A stretch of 56,428 nt of DNA, taken from the IMG/VR virus record IMGVR_UViG_3300042475_004438, positions 1 through 56,428 of that record; one strand, written 5' to 3'. The notes beneath the pieces are model-generated. The model was not told where the DNA came from. It made no database searches and worked only from the letters and a program-made list of their open reading frames with translations. The position numbers and the translations under genes are program-made. Positions 47,334 through 54,452 of the stretch are shown one piece after another (the first letter of the stretch is position 1; the number at the start of each line of letters is the position of its first letter). This DNA is from a virus.

Positions 47334-47620
47334 GGCATCACCTCTGAGTTAGCAAGCTCAAGTAGCACATCCGCATGACAGGGCTCGCCAGGTCTGCACC
47401 AGCAAGCCAGATCACGGCCTTTCAGTTCTGATCGAACCGCGGCGAGTAAGGCGGTATCGGCCAAGACGTGTTGGCGATACAGGTCCACCGCTAGTTGCCG
47501 GCCGTGATCCTCTACTCGATATGGATTGCCCCATCGGCCGGGGCGGGTGACGCAGATCGTTCCGGCCGGCAGAGGTTTAACCCGCGTCCGCTGCAGTCGC
47601 TGGGGGGTGTGGGTGGTCAA
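47330..47620 (-). CDS. DUF4326 domain protein
   Basis: A 96-residue DUF4326 protein. Landmarks are GTICVTRPGRWGNPYRV, AVDLYRQHV, LKGRDLACWCRPGEPCHADV, and LLELAN. The conserved CWC...CHAD suggests a metal site. The family is widespread in phages and bacteria with no assigned function. Overlaps both neighbours as ATGA within the leftward operon. Confidence 0.9.
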   Translation of the reverse strand: MTTHTPQRLQRTRVKPLPAGTICVTRPGRWGNPYRVEDHGRQLAVDLYRQHVLADTALLAAVRSELKGRDLACWCRPGEPCHADVLLELANSEVMP

Positions 47621-47901
47621 AATGGCTCCTCCGTTAATGATTCAATCAAAGCTAAATAGTCTTCTCTAGTCTTTAGCGTTACCCTTGCGTTATTTACTGC
47701 ATCTCTTGCCTGAGTTAAGAGAAAATTATGCGCCTCCTTCCATGTATCAAAGAAAACCCCTGCTTTTGCTCGCCTCAAAATTTCTTTCCGGCCCCGATAG
47801 TCATCCTGTTCAATCCACACCTGTTTAGCCGTTTCTTTGACGCACTTAACAGGCGCAATTTTTTCCTTGCGCCACTTGTTGACCTCCCATTTGATGCTCA
47901 T
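47617..47901 (-). CDS. hypothetical protein, 94 aa, low-GC
   Basis: A Lys/Glu-rich protein (KWEVNKWRKEKIAPVKCVKE, WIEQDDYRGRKEILRRAK, FDTWKEAHNFLLTQARDAVN). Its DNA is distinctly lower in GC than the rest of the operon, suggesting recent arrival, yet it keeps ATGA overlaps on both sides. No family recognised. Confidence 0.65.
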   Translation of the reverse strand: MSIKWEVNKWRKEKIAPVKCVKETAKQVWIEQDDYRGRKEILRRAKAGVFFDTWKEAHNFLLTQARDAVNNARVTLKTREDYLALIESLTEEPF

Positions 47902-48170
47902 GGCTGCCCACCCTCCCCCAGCGTCGCCAGGAAGTCACGAACCACGGCCTTGCCCTCTGGCGTGTCCATGTCAGCCGCCCGAGCCTGAGTCAGGGTTGGC
48001 GGGGGCGCAGGTGGCGGAGGGCTGTGTAGGTTGTTGGCGATGGCCCGCAGACTGTTGGCGAGATACCGGCGATGCCAGCCAGGTTGGCTTAGATCAAGAT
48101 GGCGACCCGCTTCGAGCAGCGCCCTCTGGGCCTCCGGCGTCAGCGCCGGGAACTCTTCATGCTGGCTCAT
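47898..48170 (-). CDS. hypothetical protein, 90 aa
   Basis: Starts at the Met of MSQHEEFPALTPEAQRALLE, which overlaps the exonuclease stop as ATGA; longer readings upstream lie inside the exonuclease gene. Helical (GWHRRYLANSLRAIANNL), with a Pro-rich linker and a short helical end. Function unknown; it may work with the exonuclease given the coupling. Confidence 0.6.
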   Translation of the reverse strand: MSQHEEFPALTPEAQRALLEAGRHLDLSQPGWHRRYLANSLRAIANNLHSPPPPAPPPTLTQARAADMDTPEGKAVVRDFLATLGEGGQP

Positions 48171-49303
48171 GCTTCCACCCCCGCTAACCGCTCCATCTTT
48201 TGGTAGGCATAACCAGGTAGCTCCAGCGGCTGAGCGGCCGAGTCGTAGCCGGGCCACCAGCCCGAGGCTTCGGCTTGCACAGCCCTCTCCAGCGCCCGGC
48301 GGGCCATGCGGCGGCCCAGCTCGGCCTGCTCATCGCCGAGGATGTAGCGGCCGACGAACTCGGGCCTGGGGTGGGCCTTTTCCGCGGCGATGAACTCGAA
48401 CTCATAGCCGTTGGGGGCCAGGATCAGCGCCCCTTCCGGCAACCCCAGTAGAACCTCGATCTCCGCCCGGCAGAACTGGGCGGCATCGCGATACCAGGCT
48501 GCCGAGAGGCAGTAGTTGTAACTAGCAGCAGCGCGGCCGAAGTGATCAGGGCCGGGGCCTGCATCCATGGCGCTCTTCAGATCGCCGATCCATAGGCGAT
48601 CCCCGAGGAAGCGCACCGCGTCAAGCCTCGCCTTGCAGCGGGCACCGGTGAGCGGATCAACCCACGTGAGGGTCAGCTCATTGCCGGCGCGGTTCTGGGG
48701 GGTGTCAGCAAAGCGCGGGCCTAGGACCGGGTGGCCAAGGATTGCGCCGGCCAGAGCATCGCCGAGGCGCAGATCCTTGTCGCTGACCTTCTGGGCAGCG
48801 TCGGCGCCGGGGTGCTCCGCTATGAAAGCCTTCCACCATGCCTGCCGCGCCATGGCGTCTTGCCAGTTGGCATAGGTCGCGGTGTCCTTGTTGATGGTCC
48901 CGTCCTTGCGCGGCTTTGGCCCCTTCAACTGCATCGCCGTGGGTCGCTTCGGGGCATCCGGCGGCAGCACCAGATAGCGCTGATCGAACAGCTCGGGCTC
49001 CAGCAGGCGGCAGTGAAACAGGTTGCCGATCAGGAACTGGCCGGCGTCCTCCTCTTGCTCGCGATCGGGATTGATGAACTCGCTCCAGGCGTGAGCTTCG
49101 GTTTGGTCCGCGATCACCTTCAGCAGGCTGGCATTTATTCCAGGTAGCTGGTCGTAGGCCTCACGAGGCAGGCCGGAGAACACCTGGGGGGCGCCGGTGA
49201 GCGTGAGCCCCCAGGCCACCTCCCAGGCGGCTTCGGGGCTCAGCAGGGCCTCCCCGATCGGGGCGGGGCTGGGGGTCTGGACAGGGGCGGAGATTGTGGT
49301 CAT
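48167..49303 (-). CDS. PD-(D/E)XK exonuclease (DUF3799, RecE-like)
   Basis: A 378-residue nuclease of the DUF3799/PDDEXK type found with phage recombination genes. The catalytic region shows GNELTLTWVDPLTGARCKAR, LDAVRFLGDRLWIGDLKSAM and then ASYNYCLSAAWYRDA. The N-terminal part has the family's ASLLKVIADQTEAHAW segment. It should degrade a DNA strand to give 3' single strands for an annealing protein, here probably the product of 50620-51921. A CGCCCCTGTCCAGA element lies within its first codons. Confidence 0.85.
   Translation of the reverse strand: MTTISAPVQTPSPAPIGEALLSPEAAWEVAWGLTLTGAPQVFSGLPREAYDQLPGINASLLKVIADQTEAHAWSEFINPDREQEEDAGQFLIGNLFHCRLLEPELFDQRYLVLPPDAPKRPTAMQLKGPKPRKDGTINKDTATYANWQDAMARQAWWKAFIAEHPGADAAQKVSDKDLRLGDALAGAILGHPVLGPRFADTPQNRAGNELTLTWVDPLTGARCKARLDAVRFLGDRLWIGDLKSAMDAGPGPDHFGRAAASYNYCLSAAWYRDAAQFCRAEIEVLLGLPEGALILAPNGYEFEFIAAEKAHPRPEFVGRYILGDEQAELGRRMARRALERAVQAEASGWWPGYDSAAQPLELPGYAYQKMERLAGVEA
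49276..49289 (-). promoter_or_regulatory. CGCCCCTGTCCAGA element, copy 3
   Basis: Exact 14-mer within the first codons of the exonuclease gene on the - strand. Its coding position weakens a promoter reading for this copy. Confidence 0.35.
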
Positions 49304-49431
49304 GGCAGCAGCGTCGATGGGTTTCGTTCGTAAACAGTCGGAGCCTGTTCGTGCTCGTCGTCCAGCTCGTCGTAGGGGCGGCGCCGGGGCTCCGGCAGGT
49401 CGTCTTCGTCGTAGAGCAGTAGGTCGGTCAT
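49300..49431 (-). CDS. acidic mini-protein, 43 aa
   Basis: A highly acidic 43-residue protein (LLLYDEDDLPEPRRRPYDEL, DDEHEQAPTVYERNP). It fits exactly between its neighbours with ATGA overlaps at both ends, which is the main support. Could be a DNA-mimic or protein-binding peptide; that is speculation. Confidence 0.6.
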   Translation of the reverse strand: MTDLLLYDEDDLPEPRRRPYDELDDEHEQAPTVYERNPSTLLP

Positions 49432-49709
49432 CCCAGCCCCCGTACGGCCTCGGCGGCGGTCTCTAGCTGGCAGGTGATCTGCTGGGCCCTGGCCCCGGCG
49501 CCCGGCTGCAGCTGTTCCAGCACGGCGGAATCAAGGCTCAGCCGGCGCAGATCAGCGGCCACGGCCTCGGCCTGGCCGCTGATCAGCTCCAGCTCATCGA
49601 GCAGGTCAAGCGCCATTGGGCGCGGTTGCGGCGGTGCCGCAGGAAAGGTGAAGGTCGTCAAAGGAGGATTCGCTGGTTGACTGCCCCTGTCGGGACATGG
49701 GTTAATCAT
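49428..49709 (-). CDS. hypothetical helical protein, 93 aa
   Basis: A Pro-rich N-terminus and two long helices (LDLLDELELISGQAEAVAAD, LRRLSLDSAVLEQLQ, ARAQQITCQLETAAEAVRG). A later Met (MALDLLDEL) could be an alternative start. Overlaps both neighbours as ATGA. Function unknown. Confidence 0.6.
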   Translation of the reverse strand: MINPCPDRGSQPANPPLTTFTFPAAPPQPRPMALDLLDELELISGQAEAVAADLRRLSLDSAVLEQLQPGAGARAQQITCQLETAAEAVRGLG

Positions 49710-50095
49710 AGCGAAAGACGCCGCTCTAGTCGCTTGATTGTTTCAATAGCCGTAACGGCTTGCACGGCCAGTTCATTAGCTCTATAGGGGTCGTAACGCT
49801 CCAGTGGCGTGGTGAGCTGATAGCTCAGGGCTGCCAGCGCCAGGCCTAGGGCGTCAGCGTCAGCCGAGACGGACCCAGGGGGCACCGGCACCACCTCGGG
49901 GAAGAGGCAGAGATGCAGGTAACCCCCGTCATCCGCCTCCCATGCGCCGGCCGTGATGGCGGGCAGTGGGCGGGTCGCCGCATCGGGGAAGCGATCCCCT
50001 AGGAGCACACCCGTGGGCTGGCCGTTGGCGCCGTGGTGGGGCCACTCGCTGAGCAGCTGCGCTAGGGCTGCAACGGTGATTGGGGGATGGGCCAT
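49706..50095 (-). CDS. hypothetical protein, 129 aa
   Basis: Helical start (ITVAALAQLLSEWPHHG), a mixed middle (DDGGYLHLCLFPEVVPVPPG) and a helical end (ELAVQAVTAIETIKRLERRL). ATG 50095 is chosen because it shares a base with the upstream stop (TGATG). No family recognised. Confidence 0.6.
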   Translation of the reverse strand: MAHPPITVAALAQLLSEWPHHGANGQPTGVLLGDRFPDAATRPLPAITAGAWEADDGGYLHLCLFPEVVPVPPGSVSADADALGLALAALSYQLTTPLERYDPYRANELAVQAVTAIETIKRLERRLSL

Positions 50096-50232
50096 CACCG
50101 CAAAGCCTGGAGGATCACCTCGGGCACCAGCAACAGCTGGGCCTGAGGGTTGACTTGCCGCTGGCCGTGCCAGATGCAGGGCAGGGCGATGAAAGGGGCC
50201 AGGAGAAGCCCCAGGAGGTGGAGGCGGGTCAT
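50095..50232 (-). CDS. small membrane or exported protein, 45 aa
   Basis: A hydrophobic N-terminal segment (LHLLGLLLAPFIALPCIW) followed by a short polar part and a helical end. It could be a single-pass membrane peptide or an exported peptide. Coupled on both sides by overlaps. Function unknown. Confidence 0.55.
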   Translation of the reverse strand: MTRLHLLGLLLAPFIALPCIWHGQRQVNPQAQLLLVPEVILQALR

Positions 50233-50456
50233 GCGGATGGCCTCGTGGAGGCCAGCGTCCGCTCCCTGGCCTCTAGGTGCGTGATGCGAGCGCGGAGAAA
50301 GCGGACTTCCCTCCCTCGCTCGTTTCGGCTTTCCAAAAGACTCTTGGTGCGAGCGCAATAGATGGAGTGTTGACTTGCTTTGCCAGCAATAAAGCCAACT
50401 CCTAAGCAGACAATGGCGACGATGATAAACATTGAACGAGTTGCAATGATGAGCAT
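50229..50456 (-). CDS. small membrane protein with coiled coil, 75 aa
   Basis: One membrane segment (MFIIVAIVCLGVGFIAGKA) and a basic coiled coil (RNERGREVRFLRARITHLEA). Topology resembles spanin- or anchor-type proteins, but it lies in the recombination operon. The start is coupled by TAATG to the upstream gene. Confidence 0.6.
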   Translation of the reverse strand: MLIIATRSMFIIVAIVCLGVGFIAGKASQHSIYCARTKSLLESRNERGREVRFLRARITHLEARERTLASTRPSA

Positions 50457-50620
50457 TAAGTGGCCTTCTTGATGGGCAGGATTGCACTATCCAGGTCACG
50501 ACAGGCAAGCTGATAGCCGAACGCTGCCGCGAGCTTTATGGCGTTGGACGTGTCGCCCTCGGCTTGCCGAAGGATCTCCTCCTCCGGCACCGCGATTTCA
50601 GACGGGACGCAGGCGGGCAT
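50456..50620 (-). CDS. hypothetical protein, 54 aa
   Basis: A short helical protein (SEIAVPEEEILRQAEGDTSN, AIKLAAAFGYQLACRD). It starts with TGATG overlap on the annealing-protein stop and ends with TAATG on the next gene. The perfect fit between neighbours supports it. Function unknown. Confidence 0.6.
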   Translation of the reverse strand: MPACVPSEIAVPEEEILRQAEGDTSNAIKLAAAFGYQLACRDLDSAILPIKKAT

Positions 50621-51921
50621 CAGACCAGCTCCCGTTGAATGGAATCTTCGCCGGGCTCCTCCTGTTCCGATTCAGCCGGGGCCGGATCGGGTTCAGGAGC
50701 GGCAGCGGCGGCAGCCTTGGGGGCCGGCTTGGCGACGCGCTGGGGCGCTGCTGCTGGCTGCTGCTGTGGCGCCTCTTCGGCCGTCTCGGGGGACTGGGGG
50801 GTCAGTTCAGAGATCTGCTCAGCGGACAACACTGGCTCCCCGTCCGCGTGGCCGCAGCCGCGGTTCCAACGCTCCCGACTGCCCGCGTTGGCGAGACTCT
50901 GCATCAGGGCGGTGTGTTGCTCGGCGGGGATCTCCGCCAATGCCTCAACCCCAAAGGCGTTGCAGGCGTCCGCTTGGAACGCAGCCCGGCCGATCGGGCT
51001 CAGCTGCCGCTCCAGTGCGGTCAGGAGCTGCTGCTGCTGCTGCTTGGTCAGGGTCGCGACAGGGGCGGCAGCGGCGGAGGAGGAGGGGCTGAGCACTACC
51101 GGGACGGCGCTGGCCTGGGGAGCGAAGGGGAGCCCTGCAACTTCAAACCAGTCTTCAGGCTTGCTCATTCCATCGCGAAGACTGCAATAAACCTTGCGCA
51201 GATCAACAACTTGTGCCGGCTGAATTGCGTCAATGCGTCGTTGAATACGCTTCTCAATTTGATTTTTGGTTACATTAAACTCTGCAAAGCGCTCAAGCAG
51301 CGCTTTTTGAGCATCTGGGCTGGTGTCTGCTGACGCTGCCAATGTCCGTTCGCATTGCTCAATCGCCGCCTCCTGAACATCGCCAGGAATGATGCCAAGA
51401 ATGCAAGCACGCAGACGGCGAGACCCTTGGTTGGCAACCAACTCATAGATGTCGCGTGGGTCGGTGAGCAGAGTAACCCCTTTCCGGGTGTGGCGTTCGT
51501 GGGCCACCTGGAAGATTTTCACGTCGCGGACGTTGGTTTCGATGTCCCAGGCAAAGGCCTCAACAGTTGAAACACCGTCGCCTTGCTCAAGCTCCCTGAC
51601 GCCGAATTGTATGTTCCCCCAGTATTGAGCGAGGGTTTCGGCAAGCCGAATTGACGGCCCCGTAACATCTTGGCCGCCGCGACTGTAGGTATAAAGAGCT
51701 TTTTCGGCAAGCGTTGGACGCATGCAAGCGTTTAGGATTTGGTCATTGGCCCGCATGTGATCGCGAGGAAATTGGCGAGCGATGATCATCGCAGCCTGAA
51801 CTTCGGCAATTTCACGGGAAGCCTGAACGGCGGCAAGCGCTCCGCCGTGGCTTGCCCCAGGCTGTTGATGTGCGGCTGCAACTGGCTGATTGCCGTTGCG
51901 TCTCACCATAGAACTGTTCAT
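50620..51921 (-). CDS. putative ssDNA-annealing recombination protein
   Basis: A 433-residue protein and first gene of the leftward operon. Residues about 30-190 form a conserved-looking domain seen in phage recombination loci: EIAEVQAAMIIARQFPRDHM, ILNACMRPTLAEKALYTYSR, GPSIRLAETLAQYWGNIQFG, ELVANQGSRRLRACILGIIP. The C-terminal third is Ala/Pro/Gln-rich and acidic, as in annealing proteins that contact SSB. Pairing with the DUF3799 exonuclease supports a RecET-like role, though the family name is uncertain. The palindromic pair at 52060-52119 lies upstream. Confidence 0.6.
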   Translation of the reverse strand: MNSSMVRRNGNQPVAAAHQQPGASHGGALAAVQASREIAEVQAAMIIARQFPRDHMRANDQILNACMRPTLAEKALYTYSRGGQDVTGPSIRLAETLAQYWGNIQFGVRELEQGDGVSTVEAFAWDIETNVRDVKIFQVAHERHTRKGVTLLTDPRDIYELVANQGSRRLRACILGIIPGDVQEAAIEQCERTLAASADTSPDAQKALLERFAEFNVTKNQIEKRIQRRIDAIQPAQVVDLRKVYCSLRDGMSKPEDWFEVAGLPFAPQASAVPVVLSPSSSAAAAPVATLTKQQQQQLLTALERQLSPIGRAAFQADACNAFGVEALAEIPAEQHTALMQSLANAGSRERWNRGCGHADGEPVLSAEQISELTPQSPETAEEAPQQQPAAAPQRVAKPAPKAAAAAAPEPDPAPAESEQEEPGEDSIQRELV

Positions 51922-52059
51922 CAGTTGCTTTCGCTGGTTGGAACCCTTGCGGGCTCCGCCACCCTATCCAGACTCGGGCCGGAATGGGGTAGCGCACGAA
52001 ACATCTCGCAACATTGCCGGAGGCTATCCTGATATGGGCTGGCACAGCTGAAACGCATC

Positions 52060-52076
52060 TAATCTGCTGCAGATTA
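52060..52076. promoter_or_regulatory. operator-like palindrome O1
   Basis: TAATCTGCTGCAGATTA: 7-bp arms TAATCTG/CAGATTA around CTG. Together with a second site 45 bases away it sits upstream of the leftward recombination operon. Confidence 0.6.
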
Positions 52077-52104
52077 ACCACCTCTACCTCATGTGTTTTT
52101 TGCC

Positions 52105-52119
52105 TAATCTGCTGCAGAT
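52105..52119. promoter_or_regulatory. operator-like palindrome O2
   Basis: TAATCTGCTGCAGAT, identical to O1 over 15 bases but missing the last TA. Probably bound by the same dimeric regulator, possibly the repressor-like protein at 52387-53142. Confidence 0.6.
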
Positions 52120-52140
52120 CCGCTGATCCCGTTCAATGTG

Positions 52141-52156
52141 CCCCCCCCCCCCCCCC
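52141..52156 (+). repeat. homopolymer of 16 C
   Basis: An uninterrupted C16 tract between ATG 52136 and the gene at 52174. At this length ATG 52136 is out of frame with the gene; one more C would bring it into frame. Confidence 0.9.
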
Positions 52157-52173
52157 GCAGTCGTGGTGACCCA

Positions 52174-52386
52174 ATGCGAGTCCTGATTGAGTCTGAACAA
52201 GAAGCGGCATTGATTGAGCTGCGGCTTCGCGCCGTTCACTACTGCCTGGGGCCCACGGTTGAGATCGAGGTTTGCTTGCCCGATGGCCGGCGCCTACTTT
52301 CGCCCCGCGGCGGGCTCTCCCCGGCCGCCCGCTGCGCCTCACTCAACGAGCGAATGGAGGAGAGGCTGAGCGGGTGTGAGGTGTGA
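52174..52386 (+). CDS. hypothetical protein, 70 aa
   Basis: A small rightward protein (MRVLIESEQEAALIELRLRA, VEIEVCLPDGRRLLS, SLNERMEERLSG). An in-frame GTG at 52138 would add a Pro run encoded by the C tract. It converges with the repressor-like gene, their stops being adjacent. It may be the first rightward gene under the palindromic operators (inference). Function unknown. Confidence 0.55.
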   Translation: MRVLIESEQEAALIELRLRAVHYCLGPTVEIEVCLPDGRRLLSPRGGLSPAARCASLNERMEERLSGCEV

Positions 52387-53142
52387 TCAGTCCCTCGGGA
52401 GCCGGTAAAGGCGCTCCCTCACATCAGCCGGATCAATCGGCCCGTCACCATCCAGGGCCCCCAGCATCGCCCCCAGGACTGGAAGCTCCTGATCCAGATC
52501 GCCCCCGGAGTAGACCTCAAAGCCCACGACCACAGACCGCAGGCGCTGCCGGCGCCTCTCCTCGGTCACCCCGTAGGCAGCCAGCGCCCGCTCCAGGGCG
52601 TCGCCGATCGTCACCTTCCGGTCCCTGGCCCAGGCCTGCACGATGCGGCTGAGGTTGGCCGAGAGGCGGCGGGCTTCCATATCACTGATCCCACCCTCTT
52701 CCAATGACTCCGGCACCAGGCGGCCGATCCAGACTTGGTAGAGCCCTCCTGCGTCGAGGGGATCGTGACTCCCAGGATGGCGCAAGCAGAACGGTTCCGC
52801 GGGTAGTCCCAGGGTGCTGGGGAGCGGGCCGAAATCGGGCAGATCGTCTACGGCTTGGCAGCTGATCCCAGCGGCCTGAGCAAGCCTCAGATTCACCTGG
52901 GCCAAGGCGTCGATCGTCTGGGGGCCCGCTTTTTTGAGTTGCCCGGTGCGCAGATAGCTGACCTGACTGGTGGAGAGCCATGTCATCCCCCAGGGATTCG
53001 CCCACTGGCTCAGCTTCACCATCTGCTCGTGCGTGAGGCCGTTCCGAGCCAGCAGCATCCGCACCCCTCGGCTAAAAACGGCGATCCCACCCGCCAGGCG
53101 GTCTAGGCCATATTCAGAGCTTGCGTAATCGGATCGAGCCAT
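52387..53142 (-). CDS. repressor-like HTH protein
   Basis: A 251-residue regulator. Residues about 20-85 carry a Cro/CI-type helix-turn-helix (GVRMLLARNGLTHEQMVKLS, WLSTSQVSYLRTGQLKKAG, IDALAQVNL). The rest is unassigned and lacks a clear LexA/S24 peptidase signature. ATG 53142 is preferred; longer readings run into terminator and intergenic sequence. Its position beside a divergent operator region fits a lysogeny repressor. It could instead be an accessory regulator. Confidence 0.7.
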   Translation of the reverse strand: MARSDYASSEYGLDRLAGGIAVFSRGVRMLLARNGLTHEQMVKLSQWANPWGMTWLSTSQVSYLRTGQLKKAGPQTIDALAQVNLRLAQAAGISCQAVDDLPDFGPLPSTLGLPAEPFCLRHPGSHDPLDAGGLYQVWIGRLVPESLEEGGISDMEARRLSANLSRIVQAWARDRKVTIGDALERALAAYGVTEERRRQRLRSVVVGFEVYSGGDLDQELPVLGAMLGALDGDGPIDPADVRERLYRLPRD

Positions 53143-53218
53143 TGTCTGTGCCTGTTCGTTCCTGCATCGTCGCCGAAAGGCTACAGCAAATGCAGATTCC
53201 GGCGCAAAATTACAGCAG

Positions 53219-53256
53219 AAAACCCCCGTCAACCAGCGAAGCCAACCGGGGGTTTT
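53219..53256. terminator. bidirectional hairpin terminator
   Basis: AAAACCCCCG (53219-53228) and CGGGGGTTTT (53247-53256) with an 18-base loop; T runs on both strands. It lies upstream of the repressor-like gene and shields it from readthrough. Confidence 0.7.
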
Positions 53257-53299
53257 CTGGGTGGCGAACCACCGTACCAACTCTACAGGGCAGCCACAA

Positions 53300-53323
53300 A
53301 AAAGGGAGGCACTGTGGCCTCCC
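53300..53323 (-). terminator. terminator of the AbrB-like gene
   Basis: Stem GGGAGGC (53304-53310) and GCCTCCC (53317-53323); on the - strand the stem is followed by a T-rich run (six T). It lies just past the AbrB-like stop. Confidence 0.8.
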
Positions 53324-53332
53324 TTGCTTCTG

Positions 53333-53343
53333 TCTGGACAGGG
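53333..53343 (-). promoter_or_regulatory. CCCTGTCCAGA element, partial copy 4
   Basis: The 11-base core of the CGCCCCTGTCCAGA element, between the AbrB-like stop and its terminator, upstream of the repressor-like gene on the - strand. Confidence 0.35.
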
Positions 53344-53354
53344 TTTGACGGGGC

Positions 53355-53768
53355 TCAGTCGTCGCTATCGCCTGCGCCAATGGGCACCAGGCGAACCTGC
53401 TTGCGGCCCAGTTTGATCTCGAACTCGTCGCCGGGTTCCAGGCCGAGCATGGCGGTGTAGGCCTTGCCGACCATCAGGTTCCCGTTGAACTGCACCTTGG
53501 TGGTGAAGCTCAGCTTGCGGCCGGGCTTGCCGGGGCCCGTGGAGTCGCCGCCGCCAAAGCCCACGCCCTTGGCCTCCAGCAGGGCCTCGTAAAAAGCGGT
53601 GAAGTTGAGGCGCTCGGTGCCGTCCTTCTTGGTGCTGACGTAGCCGGTGGAGCGGACCAGATCGCTCTTTGAGGCATCGCCCAGCTCCTTGACCTTGGCG
53701 AGAAGGTCAGCGCCGACCAGGGGGGTAGGCGCTGCGGTTGCAGCGGGGGCGGGAAGGGTTGCGGTCAT
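53355..53768 (-). CDS. cyanobacterial AbrB-like regulator (cyAbrB)
   Basis: A 137-residue protein with the full cyAbrB pattern: ADLLAKVKELGDASKSDLVR, STGYVSTKKDGTERLNFTAF, YEALLEAKGVGFGG, then TTKVQFNGNLMVGKAYTAML and PGDEFEIKLGRKQVRLVP, where the AbrB-type DNA-binding strand-loop lies at the end. cyAbrB proteins are global regulators of carbon and nitrogen metabolism and are essentially restricted to cyanobacteria and their phages. It has its own promoter candidate and terminator, so it is a single-gene unit. It may act on host genes, on lysogeny, or both. Confidence 0.9.
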   Translation of the reverse strand: MTATLPAPAATAAPTPLVGADLLAKVKELGDASKSDLVRSTGYVSTKKDGTERLNFTAFYEALLEAKGVGFGGGDSTGPGKPGRKLSFTTKVQFNGNLMVGKAYTAMLGLEPGDEFEIKLGRKQVRLVPIGAGDSDD

Positions 53769-53779
53769 TGCTGAATCAG

Positions 53780-53819
53780 ATTGCCTAAGCAATACTAATC
53801 TTACTCTGCACTAAAGCAA
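53780..53819 (-). promoter_or_regulatory. promoter candidate for the AbrB-like gene
   Basis: On the - strand TTGCTT (53819-53814) and TAGTAT (53797-53792) with a 16-base spacer. Just downstream is an inverted repeat ATTGC-CTAA-GCAAT (53780-53793), a possible operator. Confidence 0.5.
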
Positions 53820-53826
53820 CAGGCAA

Positions 53827-53952
53827 TCACCCTGGCTGCTCGTCGTCTTCGGCGGGCTCCTCCTCTGCCGCCAAGGCCTCCACGCGCTCTAACTCCTCCA
53901 GCAGCGGCACCAAGGGCGCCACCAGGGGCCATAGATCGAGATCAACTTCCAC
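53827..53952 (-). CDS. acidic mini-protein, 41 aa
   Basis: A GTG-started frame giving a short helical, acidic peptide (LWPLVAPLVPLLEELERVEA, then an EEEPAEDDE tail). The start is uncertain because a stop lies 10 codons or so upstream in frame and no ATG is available. Kept with low weight. Confidence 0.4.
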   Translation of the reverse strand: MEVDLDLWPLVAPLVPLLEELERVEALAAEEEPAEDDEQPG

Positions 53953-54041
53953 GGCAAAATCCTCTAGGCCAATTCATGCTGCCCAGCGGGTGATGACGCA
54001 GCCGGTTGGCGCAGCGGATCAGCGGCAGAAGAGATGGGCGA

Positions 54042-54209
54042 TCACCAATCACCTAGGCGGCAGCAGCGAGCCACGGCGGCACGGCGCCCTAGGCCGGTGA
54101 GTTCCTGGGCTGAGGCGATGGCGTGGGCTCGGCTGGTGGCCACGAGATCGAGGGTCACCGGGCCGGCAGGGGTGGGCAGGGTGACGCGGTAGGGGAGGGG
54201 TTCAGGCAT
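54042..54209 (-). CDS. hypothetical protein, 55 aa
   Basis: A small protein of a type common in phage accessory regions (YRVTLPTPAGPVTLDLVATS, RAHAIASAQELTGLG). Start ATG 54209 overlaps the 3' end of the gene upstream by 8 bases. Function unknown. Confidence 0.55.
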   Translation of the reverse strand: MPEPLPYRVTLPTPAGPVTLDLVATSRAHAIASAQELTGLGRRAAVARCCRLGDW

Positions 54210-54402
54210 CAACCCGCCAGGCTTGTGCGGCGCCTTGATCGGTCAGGCGGCTGGGGTGGAGGTCCGTGGTTTCAATCGGGCCTGGCTGGCTGAATCCCCG
54301 CTGGGCTTCATCAGTGGCGGCGCGGTGGTGGGCACGCTTCAGAGTTGCGGGATCCTCGTGCCAGTAGACGCAGGAGCCGCGGCGGAAGAAGGAGTAGGCC
54401 AT
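54202..54402 (-). CDS. hypothetical protein, 66 aa
   Basis: ATG 54402 gives a protein beginning MAYSFFRRGSCVYWHEDPA with a basic middle (LKRAHHRAATDEAQRG). No family recognised. The 50-base gap upstream and overlap downstream fit a small leftward operon. Confidence 0.5.
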   Translation of the reverse strand: MAYSFFRRGSCVYWHEDPATLKRAHHRAATDEAQRGFSQPGPIETTDLHPSRLTDQGAAQAWRVDA

Positions 54403-54452
54403 GGATGGGATGCAGTGGGGATGGGTTGTCAAGAGTTACAGCAAACCAAGAA

